Assembly: GCA_051877855.1 (NCBI GenBank)
Contig: JBJEJH010000060.1
Coordinates: forward strand, 1-64,000
From: MGBC120314 sp051877855
GTDB lineage: Bacteria > Bacillota > Clostridia > Lachnospirales > Lachnospiraceae
Direction: 5' to 3'
Length of the DNA: 64,000 nucleotides
Shown one piece after another: positions 8,194 to 16,886 of the stretch. Each line of letters opens with the position of its first letter. The stretch's first letter is position 1. The notes below the pieces were generated by a model. That model ran no database searches, had not been told where the DNA came from, and saw only the letters and a program-made list of their open reading frames with translations. Position numbers and translations under genes: made by a program.

Positions 8194-9781
8194 AGGCACT
8201 CTCCTCCATATTCATTTGTCGAAAACAAATTGCCTCACTAAGATCTGCCACAGTGATCTGCTCTTTGTGTTCGAGATCCGCAATCGTCCGCGCTACTTTC
8301 AGGATTTTCCCATATCCCCGGGCACTGAGGTGATACTTCTCATATGCCATTTCCATAAGTTTCTCCCCCTGTTCATCCAGCGGACAGAATTGTTTGATTT
8401 GTTTTGCACTCAGTTGGCTGTTAAAATGGATCCCCTCCTTAATGTATCGCTCACGCTGTATCATTTCTGCCTTAAGAACGGACTGACCCATGGTTTTCGA
8501 ATCATATTTCACACCGTTCTGCAGCGTTTTCAACGATGTCTTTAACTTTCTTCCCATCCCTGCAATCTCCTCATATTCCGGCCGATCCACCTGTACACTC
8601 AGATCAAACCGATCAAGGAAGGGTCTGGACAATTTTCCGAAATGATTCATGATCTCGTAGGGCGTACATTGACATCGGTTCCGATCCGGATAAAATCCAC
8701 ATTTGCAGGGATTCATTGCCGCCACAAGCATAAAATCCGCCGGATATTGACATAGAATTCCATTGCGTACAATATGAATCTTTCGCTCTTCCAAGGGCTG
8801 TCTTAAGGATTCCAATAGCCCGGACTTAAACTTGGTCAACTCATCCAGAAACAACACCCCCTGATGCGCCAGGGTTATTTCTCCCGGGATTGGATATTTC
8901 CCTCCCCCTAAGAGAGCCGCCTGTGTTATGGTGTGATGGGGTGATCGAAATGGCCGGCGGGGCAGTTTTCCCTGAAAATCATGAAGATTTCCCGCTACAC
9001 TATAGATTTTCGAAACTTCGATAATTTCTTCCCGGGTCAAAGGCGGAAGAATCCCTGAGATTCTTGAAGCCAACATGGTTTTACCGCTTCCCGGGGCACC
9101 GGACATCAACAGATTATGCCTTCCTGCCGCCGCAATCAGTATCGCCCGCTTGGCCAGATACTGTCCGCAGATTTCCGCAAAATCCCCCTCCGGGTTACTT
9201 ACGGTGTCGGATTCTTCCCCGATACTCTCCTCCGTCGGGGTTTTCTGCACCGATTCCTCTTCACGAATCCACCCATGGTTAATCAGATCCATCACTTCTT
9301 TAAGCGAACGAACCCCAACCACCTCAATTCCCTGGATAAGCCTTGCCTCTTCCACACATTCCGCAGGAATAATACATTGCTTTAAATGATGGTTATGAGC
9401 TTCACAAACCATGGGCAGAACCCCGGGAATACCGTGGATAGAACCATCCAGACTCAGTTCTCCCACAATCAAAGTCTCATGAAACCGCTTGGAATCAATC
9501 ATTCCCATATCCGCAAGGATCCCCACCGCAATCGGAAGATCCAGCATGGTTCCGGTCTTACGTATGCTTGCCGGAGATACATTGACCACAATTTTAGAAC
9601 CGGGGATGGGACAGCCCACATTCTTCATGGCGGTGCGCACACGTTCACCGGCCTCCAGAACTCTTGCATTAAGATACCCCGTCATAATAAAGGATGGAAT
9701 ACCATTGCTCTGATCCACCTCCACTGTCACAATACTGGCGTCAATCCCTGTGACAGCCGCACTTATTACCTTTGATAACAT
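8180..9781 (-). CDS. comM: YifB/ComM family AAA+ Mg-chelatase-like ATPase
   Basis: This 533-aa protein belongs to the YifB/ComM family. ComM is a hexameric helicase that helps heteroduplex extension during natural transformation in Gram-negatives; the role in Firmicutes is less clear. The N-terminal ChlI-like domain is seen (NVSPASIRKTGTMLDLPIAV). The Walker A motif GAPGSGKT is at about residues 228-235 and Walker B is VLFLDELTKF. A CxC pair and CQC lie in the NPCKCGFYPDRNRCQC stretch, and the C-terminal domain has SARGYGKILKVARTIADL. An in-frame ATG at 9796 has no ribosome site, so the start at 9781 is preferred; both are possible. It heads the comM-dprA-topA unit. Confidence 0.94.
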   Translation of the reverse strand: MLSKVISAAVTGIDASIVTVEVDQSNGIPSFIMTGYLNARVLEAGERVRTAMKNVGCPIPGSKIVVNVSPASIRKTGTMLDLPIAVGILADMGMIDSKRFHETLIVGELSLDGSIHGIPGVLPMVCEAHNHHLKQCIIPAECVEEARLIQGIEVVGVRSLKEVMDLINHGWIREEESVQKTPTEESIGEESDTVSNPEGDFAEICGQYLAKRAILIAAAGRHNLLMSGAPGSGKTMLASRISGILPPLTREEIIEVSKIYSVAGNLHDFQGKLPRRPFRSPHHTITQAALLGGGKYPIPGEITLAHQGVLFLDELTKFKSGLLESLRQPLEERKIHIVRNGILCQYPADFMLVAAMNPCKCGFYPDRNRCQCTPYEIMNHFGKLSRPFLDRFDLSVQVDRPEYEEIAGMGRKLKTSLKTLQNGVKYDSKTMGQSVLKAEMIQRERYIKEGIHFNSQLSAKQIKQFCPLDEQGEKLMEMAYEKYHLSARGYGKILKVARTIADLEHKEQITVADLSEAICFRQMNMEESAYGTR

Positions 9782-9882
9782 ACTAATCTTCTGCATACAG
9801 AAGGATTCGTCTTACAACTCCAAACAAATGAATTCATCGGCGATTTGCCTGAAAAAAGATGCTTTCATAAGAAAGTGACTAC

Positions 9883-9911
9883 ATTATACAATAGAACATT
9901 GGGCCAAACAA
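9883..9911 (-). promoter_or_regulatory. Likely promoter of the comM-dprA-topA unit
   Basis: On the minus strand TTGTTT (9906-9911) and a perfect TATAAT (9883-9888) are 17 bases apart, about 100 bp before comM. The -35 is weak (3 of 6). Confidence 0.5.
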
Positions 9912-9939
9912 GAGGATAAAGTCTTAAATTTTTATAAAA

Positions 9940-9990
9940 GAGGGGACGCCACCCTAACGAATGAAAATCGTGAAGGGACATGCCCCCCTC
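9940..9990. repeat. Dispersed hairpin element, copy A
   Basis: The segment opens with GAGGGGACGCC and closes with CCCCCCTC. An inner imperfect stem ACGA...CGT carries the flanking CCCT/AGGG pair. It belongs to the same family as the elements at 11155-11198 and 43301-43345. Its inner loop matches the other copies best when read on the opposite strand, so it is probably inverted relative to copy B. It lies at the right-hand side of the comM promoter and immediately before the 73-bp array. Read on the minus strand it ends in CCCCTCTTTTATAAAAATTT and could terminate transcription. Confidence 0.75.
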
Positions 9991-10025
9991 ATGGTACAGA
10001 TAATATAGAACGTACAAAGCAAATC

Positions 10026-11112
10026 CGGCATAGGGATTTTAAAAAATCAATTTCCCTATGCCGCATTGTCATATTATCAAAGTGATTTTGGCAGATTTCG
10101 GCATAGGGATTTCTGAATTTCAATTTCCCTACGCCGCATCGGCATATTATCAAGTTGATTGAGGCATTTTTCGGCATAGGGATTTTAAAAAATCATTTTT
10201 CCTACGCCGCATCGGCATATTATCAAGTTGATTTGGGCATTTTTCGGCATAGGGATTTCTGAAAATCATTTTTCCTACGCCGTATCGGCANNNNNNNNNN
10301 NNNNNNNNNNNNNNNNNNNNNNNNNNNNNNNNNNNNNNNNNNNNNNNNNNNNNNNNNNNNNNNNNNNNNNNNNNNNNNNNNNNNNNNNNNTATTATCAAG
10401 TTGATTTGGGCATTTTTCGGCATAGGGATTTTAAAAAATCAATTTCCCTATGCCGTATCGGCATATTATCAAGTTGATTTGGGCATTTTTCGGCATAGGG
10501 ATTTTAAAAAATCAATTTTCCTATGCCGCATTGTCATATTATCAAAGTGATTTGGGCATATTCCGGCATAGGGATTTTAAAAAATCATTTTCCCTATGCC
10601 TCATCGGCATATTATCAAGTTGATTTGGGCATTTTTCGGCATAGGGATTTCTGAAAATCATTTTTCCTATGCCGCATTGTCATATTATCAAAGTGATTTG
10701 GGCAGATTTCGGCATAGGGATTTTAAAAAATCATTTTCCCTATGCCTCATCGGCATATTATCAAGTTGATTTGGGCATTTTTCGGCATAGGGATTTCTGA
10801 AAATCATTTTTCCTATGCCGCATTGTCATATTATCAAAGTGATTTTGGCATATTCCGGCATAGGAATTTTAAAAAATCAATTTCCCTATGCCGCATCGTC
10901 ATATTATCAAGTTGATTTGGGCATTTTTCGGCATAGGAATTTCAGAATTTCAATTTTCCTATGCCGCATTGTCATATTATCAAAGATATTTGGGCATATT
11001 CCGGCATAGGGATTTCTGAAAATCATTTTTCCTATGCCGCATTGTCATATTATCAAAGATATTTTGGCATATTCCGGCATAGGGATTTTAAAAAATCATT
11101 TTCCCTATGCCA
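10026..11112. repeat. Tandem array of 14 hairpin units with a strict 73-bp period
   Basis: Fourteen units begin with CGGCATAGG at 10026, 10099, 10172, 10245, then after the N gap at 10418, 10491, 10564, 10637, 10710, 10783, 10856, 10929, 11002 and 11075. The spacing is exactly 73 bp with no indel. Each unit is a 38-bp inverted repeat (arms CGGCATAGGGA and TCCCTATGCCG, loop of 16) followed by a 35-bp linker. Linkers occur in two types, one with ATTGTCATATTATCAAAGTGA and one with TCGGCATATTATCAAGTTGA cores (the first written in shortened form elsewhere). The unit length is not a multiple of three and no reading frame persists, so it is non-coding. It fills the space between the pilus operon terminator and comM. 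Confidence 0.95.
10291..10390. other. Assembly gap of 100 N inside the repeat array
   Basis: The run is exactly 100 N. If it is removed, the flanking sequences join in perfect register (GGCA then TATTATC), so the gap stands for zero or a whole number of 73-bp units. The true size of the array is therefore unknown. Confidence 0.98.
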
Positions 11113-11154
11113 CATTAACTACAATGAACCCCATAGAGTGAATATATCAAAAAA

Positions 11155-11198
11155 GGGACGTCGCTTCAGGAATTTTCATTCCTGAAAGGGACGTCCCC
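11155..11198. repeat. Dispersed hairpin element, copy B; likely terminator of the pilus operon
   Basis: Outer arms GGGACGTC and GACGTCCC enclose an inner perfect stem TTCAGGAAT / ATTCCTGAA with a TTTC loop. Read on the minus strand the hairpin is followed by TTTTTT and lies about 20 bp after the stop of the giant secreted protein. It can therefore act as a Rho-independent terminator. It is the best preserved of the three family members in this window and sits at the far end of the 73-bp array from copy A. Confidence 0.8.
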
Positions 11199-11218
11199 AA
11201 AAATCAAATATTTTGTTT

Positions 11219-14200
11219 TTAATCAAGATTGAATAACAATGAAAGCTTAGAAACCGTTACATTCTTCGTGGTAATGCTCAACGGATTCTTTTTGTTATCA
11301 ATATCGGACTGATTACGGTATTCCTTCACGACAATAATGTATGTAGGACTTACTGAGGTAATTCCAAGACCCTCAATCAATTTATCCTTAATCTCCGGCT
11401 TTATCAAAGCGTTGAAGAAATAATTATCCGGCGCCTTGGTGATAGCCGATACCTCTGTGGTCTGATCCGCTGCAAAGGTCTTAAAGAACTGAACCTTTTC
11501 CGTATCCGAAAGTGAAGTTGAATCCGGCATCTTAAACCATCGATCCTGCACCCCTACTTTCTCTGAAGTATACAGATTGTACCATACATCACCCCATCGG
11601 TTATCATTATCAATATTCTTATAGCGATAGGTCCAATAGTACTCTACCTTAAGAATGGAATTCTTATTGGTACTGCCGGAGAAATCAAAGTTAACATAGG
11701 AATCCTGTACATCAACATCCTGTGCCGATACTTTCTCAACCAGAATCGTACTACCGGTTTCATACTTATATTGATTCATCATCGGATCCGGATTCAGGAT
11801 ACTAATCATACGATCCTCGTAACTTACTACGCCGTTCTGTGCATTCTGTACCATGAACTCGATGGCACTCTTGGTTGCAATCTTATCATTACGGATCTCC
11901 GAAGGACGAACTTCCCGGAAATATTCGAAGGCCAGGAAGGTGTTACCACCCGAGTTATTAATACTCTGAACTTCTCCACGATTATAATCAAAGAAGGCTC
12001 CGGACAGATCTGTATTACCATTGAATGTATAAGCATACGGGTTTGCTATATTCTTAAACATTGAGGTAGAAACCAACCCAAGGGAATCGTACAACATACT
12101 ACCTAATGCCGGGGTAGCCACCTGCCTGCCATCAACCGTTGGCCATGCTGTATCACCCTGATATGGATCATATATATTAAAATTATCATTAGTACTATTT
12201 TGTTGCAGGATTGCCTTATGATCCTCTTCAAAGAATTCATACGGAAAGAGAACTGCAGGATTCCATTTCTGGTACTCGTAGAGAGAACCGGTAAACCATG
12301 TGGACATATACGGTCTCATTTCTTCTTCTCTCAGAGCACCCTTTATCTTGTCAAAGGTATAGACCTTGACCCCATTATTGACACTATACTCCGGATCCAC
12401 ATACATATCAAATACCATGGTCGGATCCACAAATGCAAAGTACATAAGAAGAACCTTGGCCAGATTATTCTCCGTACCATTAATATAGTCACCAGCCTCA
12501 TTCATTACCTGTTTTGAATCACCGATCGTTCCTGAAACCTTATCACCGAAGGCCTCACTGACAATTACCGCCGTACGACGAGCCTGAGACTTATCACCGC
12601 TTCGTGTATAGATCTTAAAGGCCACCTGCCACTCCAGATCCTTCGCATTCGCTGCATTATTACCGAAGAAATTCATGGTGGACTTCACCTTCGTTTTATC
12701 ATAGGTTACATTACCCGTTGCGGAAATGGAACATAATTCCGGAACACGGGCCAGCACCGGTGTTTTCTCCTCACTATTTATCTGGGTGTGGGTATGAATA
12801 TCACGGTAGGAATACTTACTTGACCCTGAAGAATCAAAGTAGGTTGATCCTCCTCCATTGGAGAAGTACACAAAGTCCACATTGTTAATAAACGCATTTA
12901 CCGTCGCGGACTCATGATACTTTAATGTGCCATCTGCATAGTAGTCCGCACTTCCGGCATTCTTAGAATAATCGTAATATACTAACTTATTCAGTTCCTC
13001 CGGAGTAATGGTTATGACCTGAATATTATACGGCTGATATTCAATATAACTTTCCTTGGTTACCGGATCCACCCTCATGATAGGGTTATAAGTCCTTACA
13101 TAGTAGTCCGTATCCGCCATCAGCTGCGGTGCCACCTGTTTTAACTTTGCCACGGTATTATAGGTTTCCTTGTCAAAGTCAAAATCCCAGGAGGAAATCT
13201 CATCCACATAGGCCGCGGACTCCTCATAAAACTGATTCGAACTATTAAGGAACAATACCTTCGTGCTCACCGGCACACACATTGTCAGCTGGTTATGAAT
13301 GTTGTGATAACGAGGATTGTTCGCATGCTGGCTGGCAATGGTGTTTGGAAGATATACTGAATACTTCTGTCCCGCACTACCACCAAAGGAACATTTCACA
13401 TAATCCTTCTTGCCAAGGGTTAACTGATAATAATTCGTGGTATCATAATCCCGGACAATCCACTTGGTATATAATTCGGTAACACCCTCTAACTTCTCAT
13501 TTCCCTCATCAGTATCGAACTCAGCAAGGGTGTTCAAATCCTCCAACACACCATCATCATTGGTGTCCACTAACCATCCGGCAAAAATATATTCATCTAC
13601 GCAAGGATCCACCTTAGAATCATCATCACTTGACTTCTTATAACCTAAGTTCATACAGGACTTACGGAAGGTGTAATTCGTAATCAGAAACTCATTTCCA
13701 CGCGCCGCATAACTGCCACCATACATCGCTGAAGCCACGGTTGCCAGAGGATTATAGATCTCCTTCATCACTGCATATTCACCGTAAGCAGCCGTGGAGG
13801 TAATATTCCCTGTAGGACTTGAGAAAGTCTTACTACTTCCATCCCCATAGATCTTAAATGTACCATCTGCGTTCACTTCATACTGACGTAGATAATCATA
13901 GTCATAAGAATACTGGGTGTTATTGAATTCTCTTGTATAAATGATGGACCTTTCATACAGTCTCTTATACTCCAAAGCATCATCATACTTTCGTTGAAGC
14001 AACATATCATAATCAGCCTTGGTCATAATTCCCTGTCGGACAATATAACTTTCAAGTTCTGTTAAAACCTCAGAAACCGACTTGGTGCCACGACCGTTTA
14101 ATTTCTCAACCGGCTGACACAAATTTCTAAAATTCGAATGCAGCGGAACATAGGCCTCAATTGGAGTAATCTCCGGTATCGTTGCTGCGTACTGATCCTT

Positions 14201-15577
14201 CGTCATCACCGCCGGAAGCTCTGTTCTAAATGTATCCAAAGTCATGGAATAACCATTTGCAACGAACTTTTCAGATAAAGTCGCTACAATTGCTGCCACC
14301 TCGGCTTGAACGGCTGTTTTATCGGTCGAGTTCAACACTAAAGGCTTAGAATTATCCCAATCTTCATGCGGCCAATTACTACCATTATTGTTTGCATAAT
14401 ATGCCGGATACCCTAGTGGGGACAAATACTCTGTATATGCACCATACTGATCAATGTTTCGCCCACTTGATAACTGCTGTTGATAATAAACCTCAGCATT
14501 CATACAAATGATTTGCACCTTCTTATATGCAAATTCCTTATACAAAAGATCTGTCAACGCAGTTTCAAACGCTTCCTTCTTTGCATCATCAGCAGCACCG
14601 GCATTTGTAACAGCCGTTGTTACCGTAGAATAATTACTGAAGGTATTAGTATTTCTATACGATGTGATTCTTCCATATGGATCATCATCTGTTCCATCTG
14701 TATCATACGCATTGATCGCATCTAAACGGGCCTGAACATCCGCATTGTACTTATCCAATCGAACCTGATATTCCGCATAATGTTCCTGTTCTTCCGCGAA
14801 CTCCCTACTATGGGCTGTATTATATTCTAAGAGAATCTTTTCAATCAGATTCATACGAACCGTGGTCTCTTCACTTAAGGAAGAGGCTGTATCCGTATCT
14901 GCCTTGGTTAACTGAATGCCGTCATGCGTAACGCCCTCTGCGTCCACGCTGCCATATACATCTGTGTAGGAAAGATCAAAGAAACCGGCATCACCTATAT
15001 GCGGTCTGATTTCACTGATTGCCGCTGACGGAGTAATCTCAAGCACCACATAGGGATTATCGATGGTACCTACCTCCGACAAACGCAGCTCTGTATTATC
15101 GCCGGTCTTTTTAATATTAGTTTTATAGATACCCGGATTTTTGGCTGTATCAGCGCCGGTATAATCCTGTACCGTTCCGGTTGCATCCGTGAACTTAAAT
15201 TTAATTGACTCATCATAAAGATCGCTATCTTCATTCATGGTGAAACGATAAGAGCTCTTCGTGGCAGAAACCACGCCAATATCTTCGATTGGCGTATCCC
15301 CATCAACATTTTCTGCCGGATTCAGGGATTCCTCTGTGGCAAAATTCATTGTTCCCGCAATATTTTCCATCAATGCCTGAAGATTATCGGCACTTGCTAC
15401 ATTCTTGGATTCTGTCAGAAAATCTTCTAAAACAGTCCCACCATCCTTGGTTGCTGCAGATACCGTCCGAACATCGGATGTGGACCACAGGGTTACCGGA
15501 GTCATGGAAACAACAAGTACACCGGCTAAGAGTAACGATATCGGTCTTTTATAATTCTTCGTAAATCTTAAACTCAT
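11219..15577 (-). CDS. Giant secreted protein of the type IV pilus operon (about 1452 aa), function unknown
   Basis: The protein starts with a typical signal peptide: a basic stretch (RFTKNYKRP), a hydrophobic core (ISLLLAGVLVVSM) and an Ala-rich cleavage region (VSAATK). The start at 15577 lies after AAAGGAG; an upstream in-frame codon overlaps the previous gene. A helical, Glu-rich coiled-coil-like stretch occurs around residues 240-300. Near residues 655-706 there is an InlB B-repeat-like segment (FAGWLVDTNDDG ... LYTKW) with an Asp-rich calcium-loop-like insert. There is no LPXTG sorting signal, no choline-binding repeat and no C-terminal membrane helix, so it is likely released or held by protein partners. 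It is the last gene of the pilus operon, 13 bp after a minor prepilin. This position suggests a pilus-associated adhesin in the way PilY1 is in Gram-negatives; that is inference from context, not homology. Confidence 0.85.
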   Translation of the reverse strand: MSLRFTKNYKRPISLLLAGVLVVSMTPVTLWSTSDVRTVSAATKDGGTVLEDFLTESKNVASADNLQALMENIAGTMNFATEESLNPAENVDGDTPIEDIGVVSATKSSYRFTMNEDSDLYDESIKFKFTDATGTVQDYTGADTAKNPGIYKTNIKKTGDNTELRLSEVGTIDNPYVVLEITPSAAISEIRPHIGDAGFFDLSYTDVYGSVDAEGVTHDGIQLTKADTDTASSLSEETTVRMNLIEKILLEYNTAHSREFAEEQEHYAEYQVRLDKYNADVQARLDAINAYDTDGTDDDPYGRITSYRNTNTFSNYSTVTTAVTNAGAADDAKKEAFETALTDLLYKEFAYKKVQIICMNAEVYYQQQLSSGRNIDQYGAYTEYLSPLGYPAYYANNNGSNWPHEDWDNSKPLVLNSTDKTAVQAEVAAIVATLSEKFVANGYSMTLDTFRTELPAVMTKDQYAATIPEITPIEAYVPLHSNFRNLCQPVEKLNGRGTKSVSEVLTELESYIVRQGIMTKADYDMLLQRKYDDALEYKRLYERSIIYTREFNNTQYSYDYDYLRQYEVNADGTFKIYGDGSSKTFSSPTGNITSTAAYGEYAVMKEIYNPLATVASAMYGGSYAARGNEFLITNYTFRKSCMNLGYKKSSDDDSKVDPCVDEYIFAGWLVDTNDDGVLEDLNTLAEFDTDEGNEKLEGVTELYTKWIVRDYDTTNYYQLTLGKKDYVKCSFGGSAGQKYSVYLPNTIASQHANNPRYHNIHNQLTMCVPVSTKVLFLNSSNQFYEESAAYVDEISSWDFDFDKETYNTVAKLKQVAPQLMADTDYYVRTYNPIMRVDPVTKESYIEYQPYNIQVITITPEELNKLVYYDYSKNAGSADYYADGTLKYHESATVNAFINNVDFVYFSNGGGSTYFDSSGSSKYSYRDIHTHTQINSEEKTPVLARVPELCSISATGNVTYDKTKVKSTMNFFGNNAANAKDLEWQVAFKIYTRSGDKSQARRTAVIVSEAFGDKVSGTIGDSKQVMNEAGDYINGTENNLAKVLLMYFAFVDPTMVFDMYVDPEYSVNNGVKVYTFDKIKGALREEEMRPYMSTWFTGSLYEYQKWNPAVLFPYEFFEEDHKAILQQNSTNDNFNIYDPYQGDTAWPTVDGRQVATPALGSMLYDSLGLVSTSMFKNIANPYAYTFNGNTDLSGAFFDYNRGEVQSINNSGGNTFLAFEYFREVRPSEIRNDKIATKSAIEFMVQNAQNGVVSYEDRMISILNPDPMMNQYKYETGSTILVEKVSAQDVDVQDSYVNFDFSGSTNKNSILKVEYYWTYRYKNIDNDNRWGDVWYNLYTSEKVGVQDRWFKMPDSTSLSDTEKVQFFKTFAADQTTEVSAITKAPDNYFFNALIKPEIKDKLIEGLGITSVSPTYIIVVKEYRNQSDIDNKKNPLSITTKNVTVSKLSLLFNLD

Positions 15578-15590
15578 TTTCCCATCTCCT

Positions 15591-16256
15591 TTACCTGTCA
15601 TATGCTGTATACTTCGTTGTGCCGGAACTATCCGTTAATGAAACTTCATTTAAATGATTACGGCAATCTGCAGTAATCTCAAAATTAGCCGCCGCAAGAT
15701 TATGGCGAAGTCTGAATTCAATGTCTACTTTAACCGGATTAATTACACCTTTCTCCGGAGCAGCCGTAGCTCCCGTTGACGGATCTTCCGTTGTGGAATC
15801 ATCCATAATATCCGCTTTGGCAAAAGATATATTGAAACCTTCAACCTGCTTGGAAATCAGGTAACCATCCCTGGCAAATGTAGAAATATCCGGAATAGGA
15901 TCTGATACATTAAATACCACTACATACAAAGATGTATTGGCACTATCATAATACAAAATTCTTTTTTCGCCTTTTCCGGTAGCATAAGTATCCGTGCCTC
16001 CTGCGCCAGGAGCCGTAGTAAAGAGCTTGTAAACACCTGTCGTATTATCAAATTCCATTCCGTTGGCCTCCATAATGGCCTCTGTAAGGTAATTGGTCAC
16101 AATCTGTGCTTCATTTTGCAGTTCTACATTGGAGGATTGTCTTTCAAAAAATCTTGTCGCATTGACCAGCATTTCCGTAATAATAAGCATTACAATGGAC
16201 ATAATACCTATCGCAACAACTAATTCAATTAAAGATATACCTTTGTTATTTTTCAT
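15591..16256 (-). CDS. Minor prepilin (type IV pilin-like, PulG/PilV type)
   Basis: This 221-aa protein begins MKNNKG followed by ISLIELVVAIGIMSIVMLII. That is a class III signal with cleavage expected after Gly6, Glu at mature position 5 and the hydrophobic alpha-1 helix. The remaining 190 residues are a variable globular domain. A segment with TTEDPSTGATAAP looks like a flexible loop. It follows another minor prepilin by about 40 bp and precedes the giant secreted protein by 13 bp. Minor pilins usually form the initiation complex or tip of the pilus. The class cannot be assigned more closely by eye. Confidence 0.85.
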   Translation of the reverse strand: MKNNKGISLIELVVAIGIMSIVMLIITEMLVNATRFFERQSSNVELQNEAQIVTNYLTEAIMEANGMEFDNTTGVYKLFTTAPGAGGTDTYATGKGEKRILYYDSANTSLYVVVFNVSDPIPDISTFARDGYLISKQVEGFNISFAKADIMDDSTTEDPSTGATAAPEKGVINPVKVDIEFRLRHNLAAANFEITADCRNHLNEVSLTDSSGTTKYTAYDR

Positions 16257-16297
16257 TTTGCACCTGCCATTCTATGTCTATGCTCATTTCTACATCA

Positions 16298-16882
16298 TTA
16301 ACGGTTCGGTTGATCAATCTCACCTGTCAGACAGTATATTCGAAGAATTCTATTGCCGGCTCCGATTCCAAGACGAATATCCGCATATCCGCCTAACGGA
16401 GCATCCACTGTTCCGGCTGCACTGGTAATCGTTGCTAATGCACCTGTATTTTTCTTAAAGGTTAAGGACTTTAGTGGGGAATAGTCTGCTTTGATTGAAT
16501 CATCTGCATTATATATACAGATATCTATCGCATCCACACGGTTACTCAGTACCTCTTCATCGAAAATCACTTCCGAATCGATAACGGCTCCTGTAGTGGG
16601 ATCAACATTTGCAAGTCGGATATTTTTTAATACAAACACACCACTGCTGTCATCCACAGTAAATGCCCAGGAACCTTGTTTTGCCATTGCCTGCGTACGA
16701 CTGGATGCAACGGTCGAGTATAAGGTCTTCGTAGCTTTCTTTATATCGCCTCGTACCAGATACGTTGCTGCAGACGCAGTTAACGTCATTAAGATTGCAA
16801 TAATACCAATCACAACAAGTAATTCCATCAGGGTGAAACCATTGTTATTTGATTTTAAGGAAAATTTATTCTCATTCATCAT
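16298..16882 (-). CDS. Minor prepilin (GspH/FimT-like)
   Basis: The product (194 aa) has a short leader ending in SNNNG, then FTLMELLVVIGIIAILMTLT: cleavage after Gly, Glu at mature position 5 and a membrane-spanning alpha-1. The segment after the helix (KATKTLYSTVASSRTQAMAKQ) resembles GspH/FimT minor pilins. The start at 16882 is preceded by GGGAG; upstream codons overlap the end of the previous gene. It lies inside a run of four prepilin-like genes. Confidence 0.85.
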   Translation of the reverse strand: MMNENKFSLKSNNNGFTLMELLVVIGIIAILMTLTASAATYLVRGDIKKATKTLYSTVASSRTQAMAKQGSWAFTVDDSSGVFVLKNIRLANVDPTTGAVIDSEVIFDEEVLSNRVDAIDICIYNADDSIKADYSPLKSLTFKKNTGALATITSAAGTVDAPLGGYADIRLGIGAGNRILRIYCLTGEIDQPNR

Positions 16883-16886
16883 GGCA

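Noticed and set aside
10026..11112. CRISPR array
   Set aside because: Repeats of 38 bp and linkers of 35 bp suggest it at first sight, but the linkers are nearly identical to each other and fall into two types, and there are no cas genes nearby. It is a tandem satellite with hairpins.
9989..11185. Short open frames in the repeat array
   Set aside because: A 73-bp unit shifts frame at each step, there are no ribosome sites and one frame crosses the N gap.
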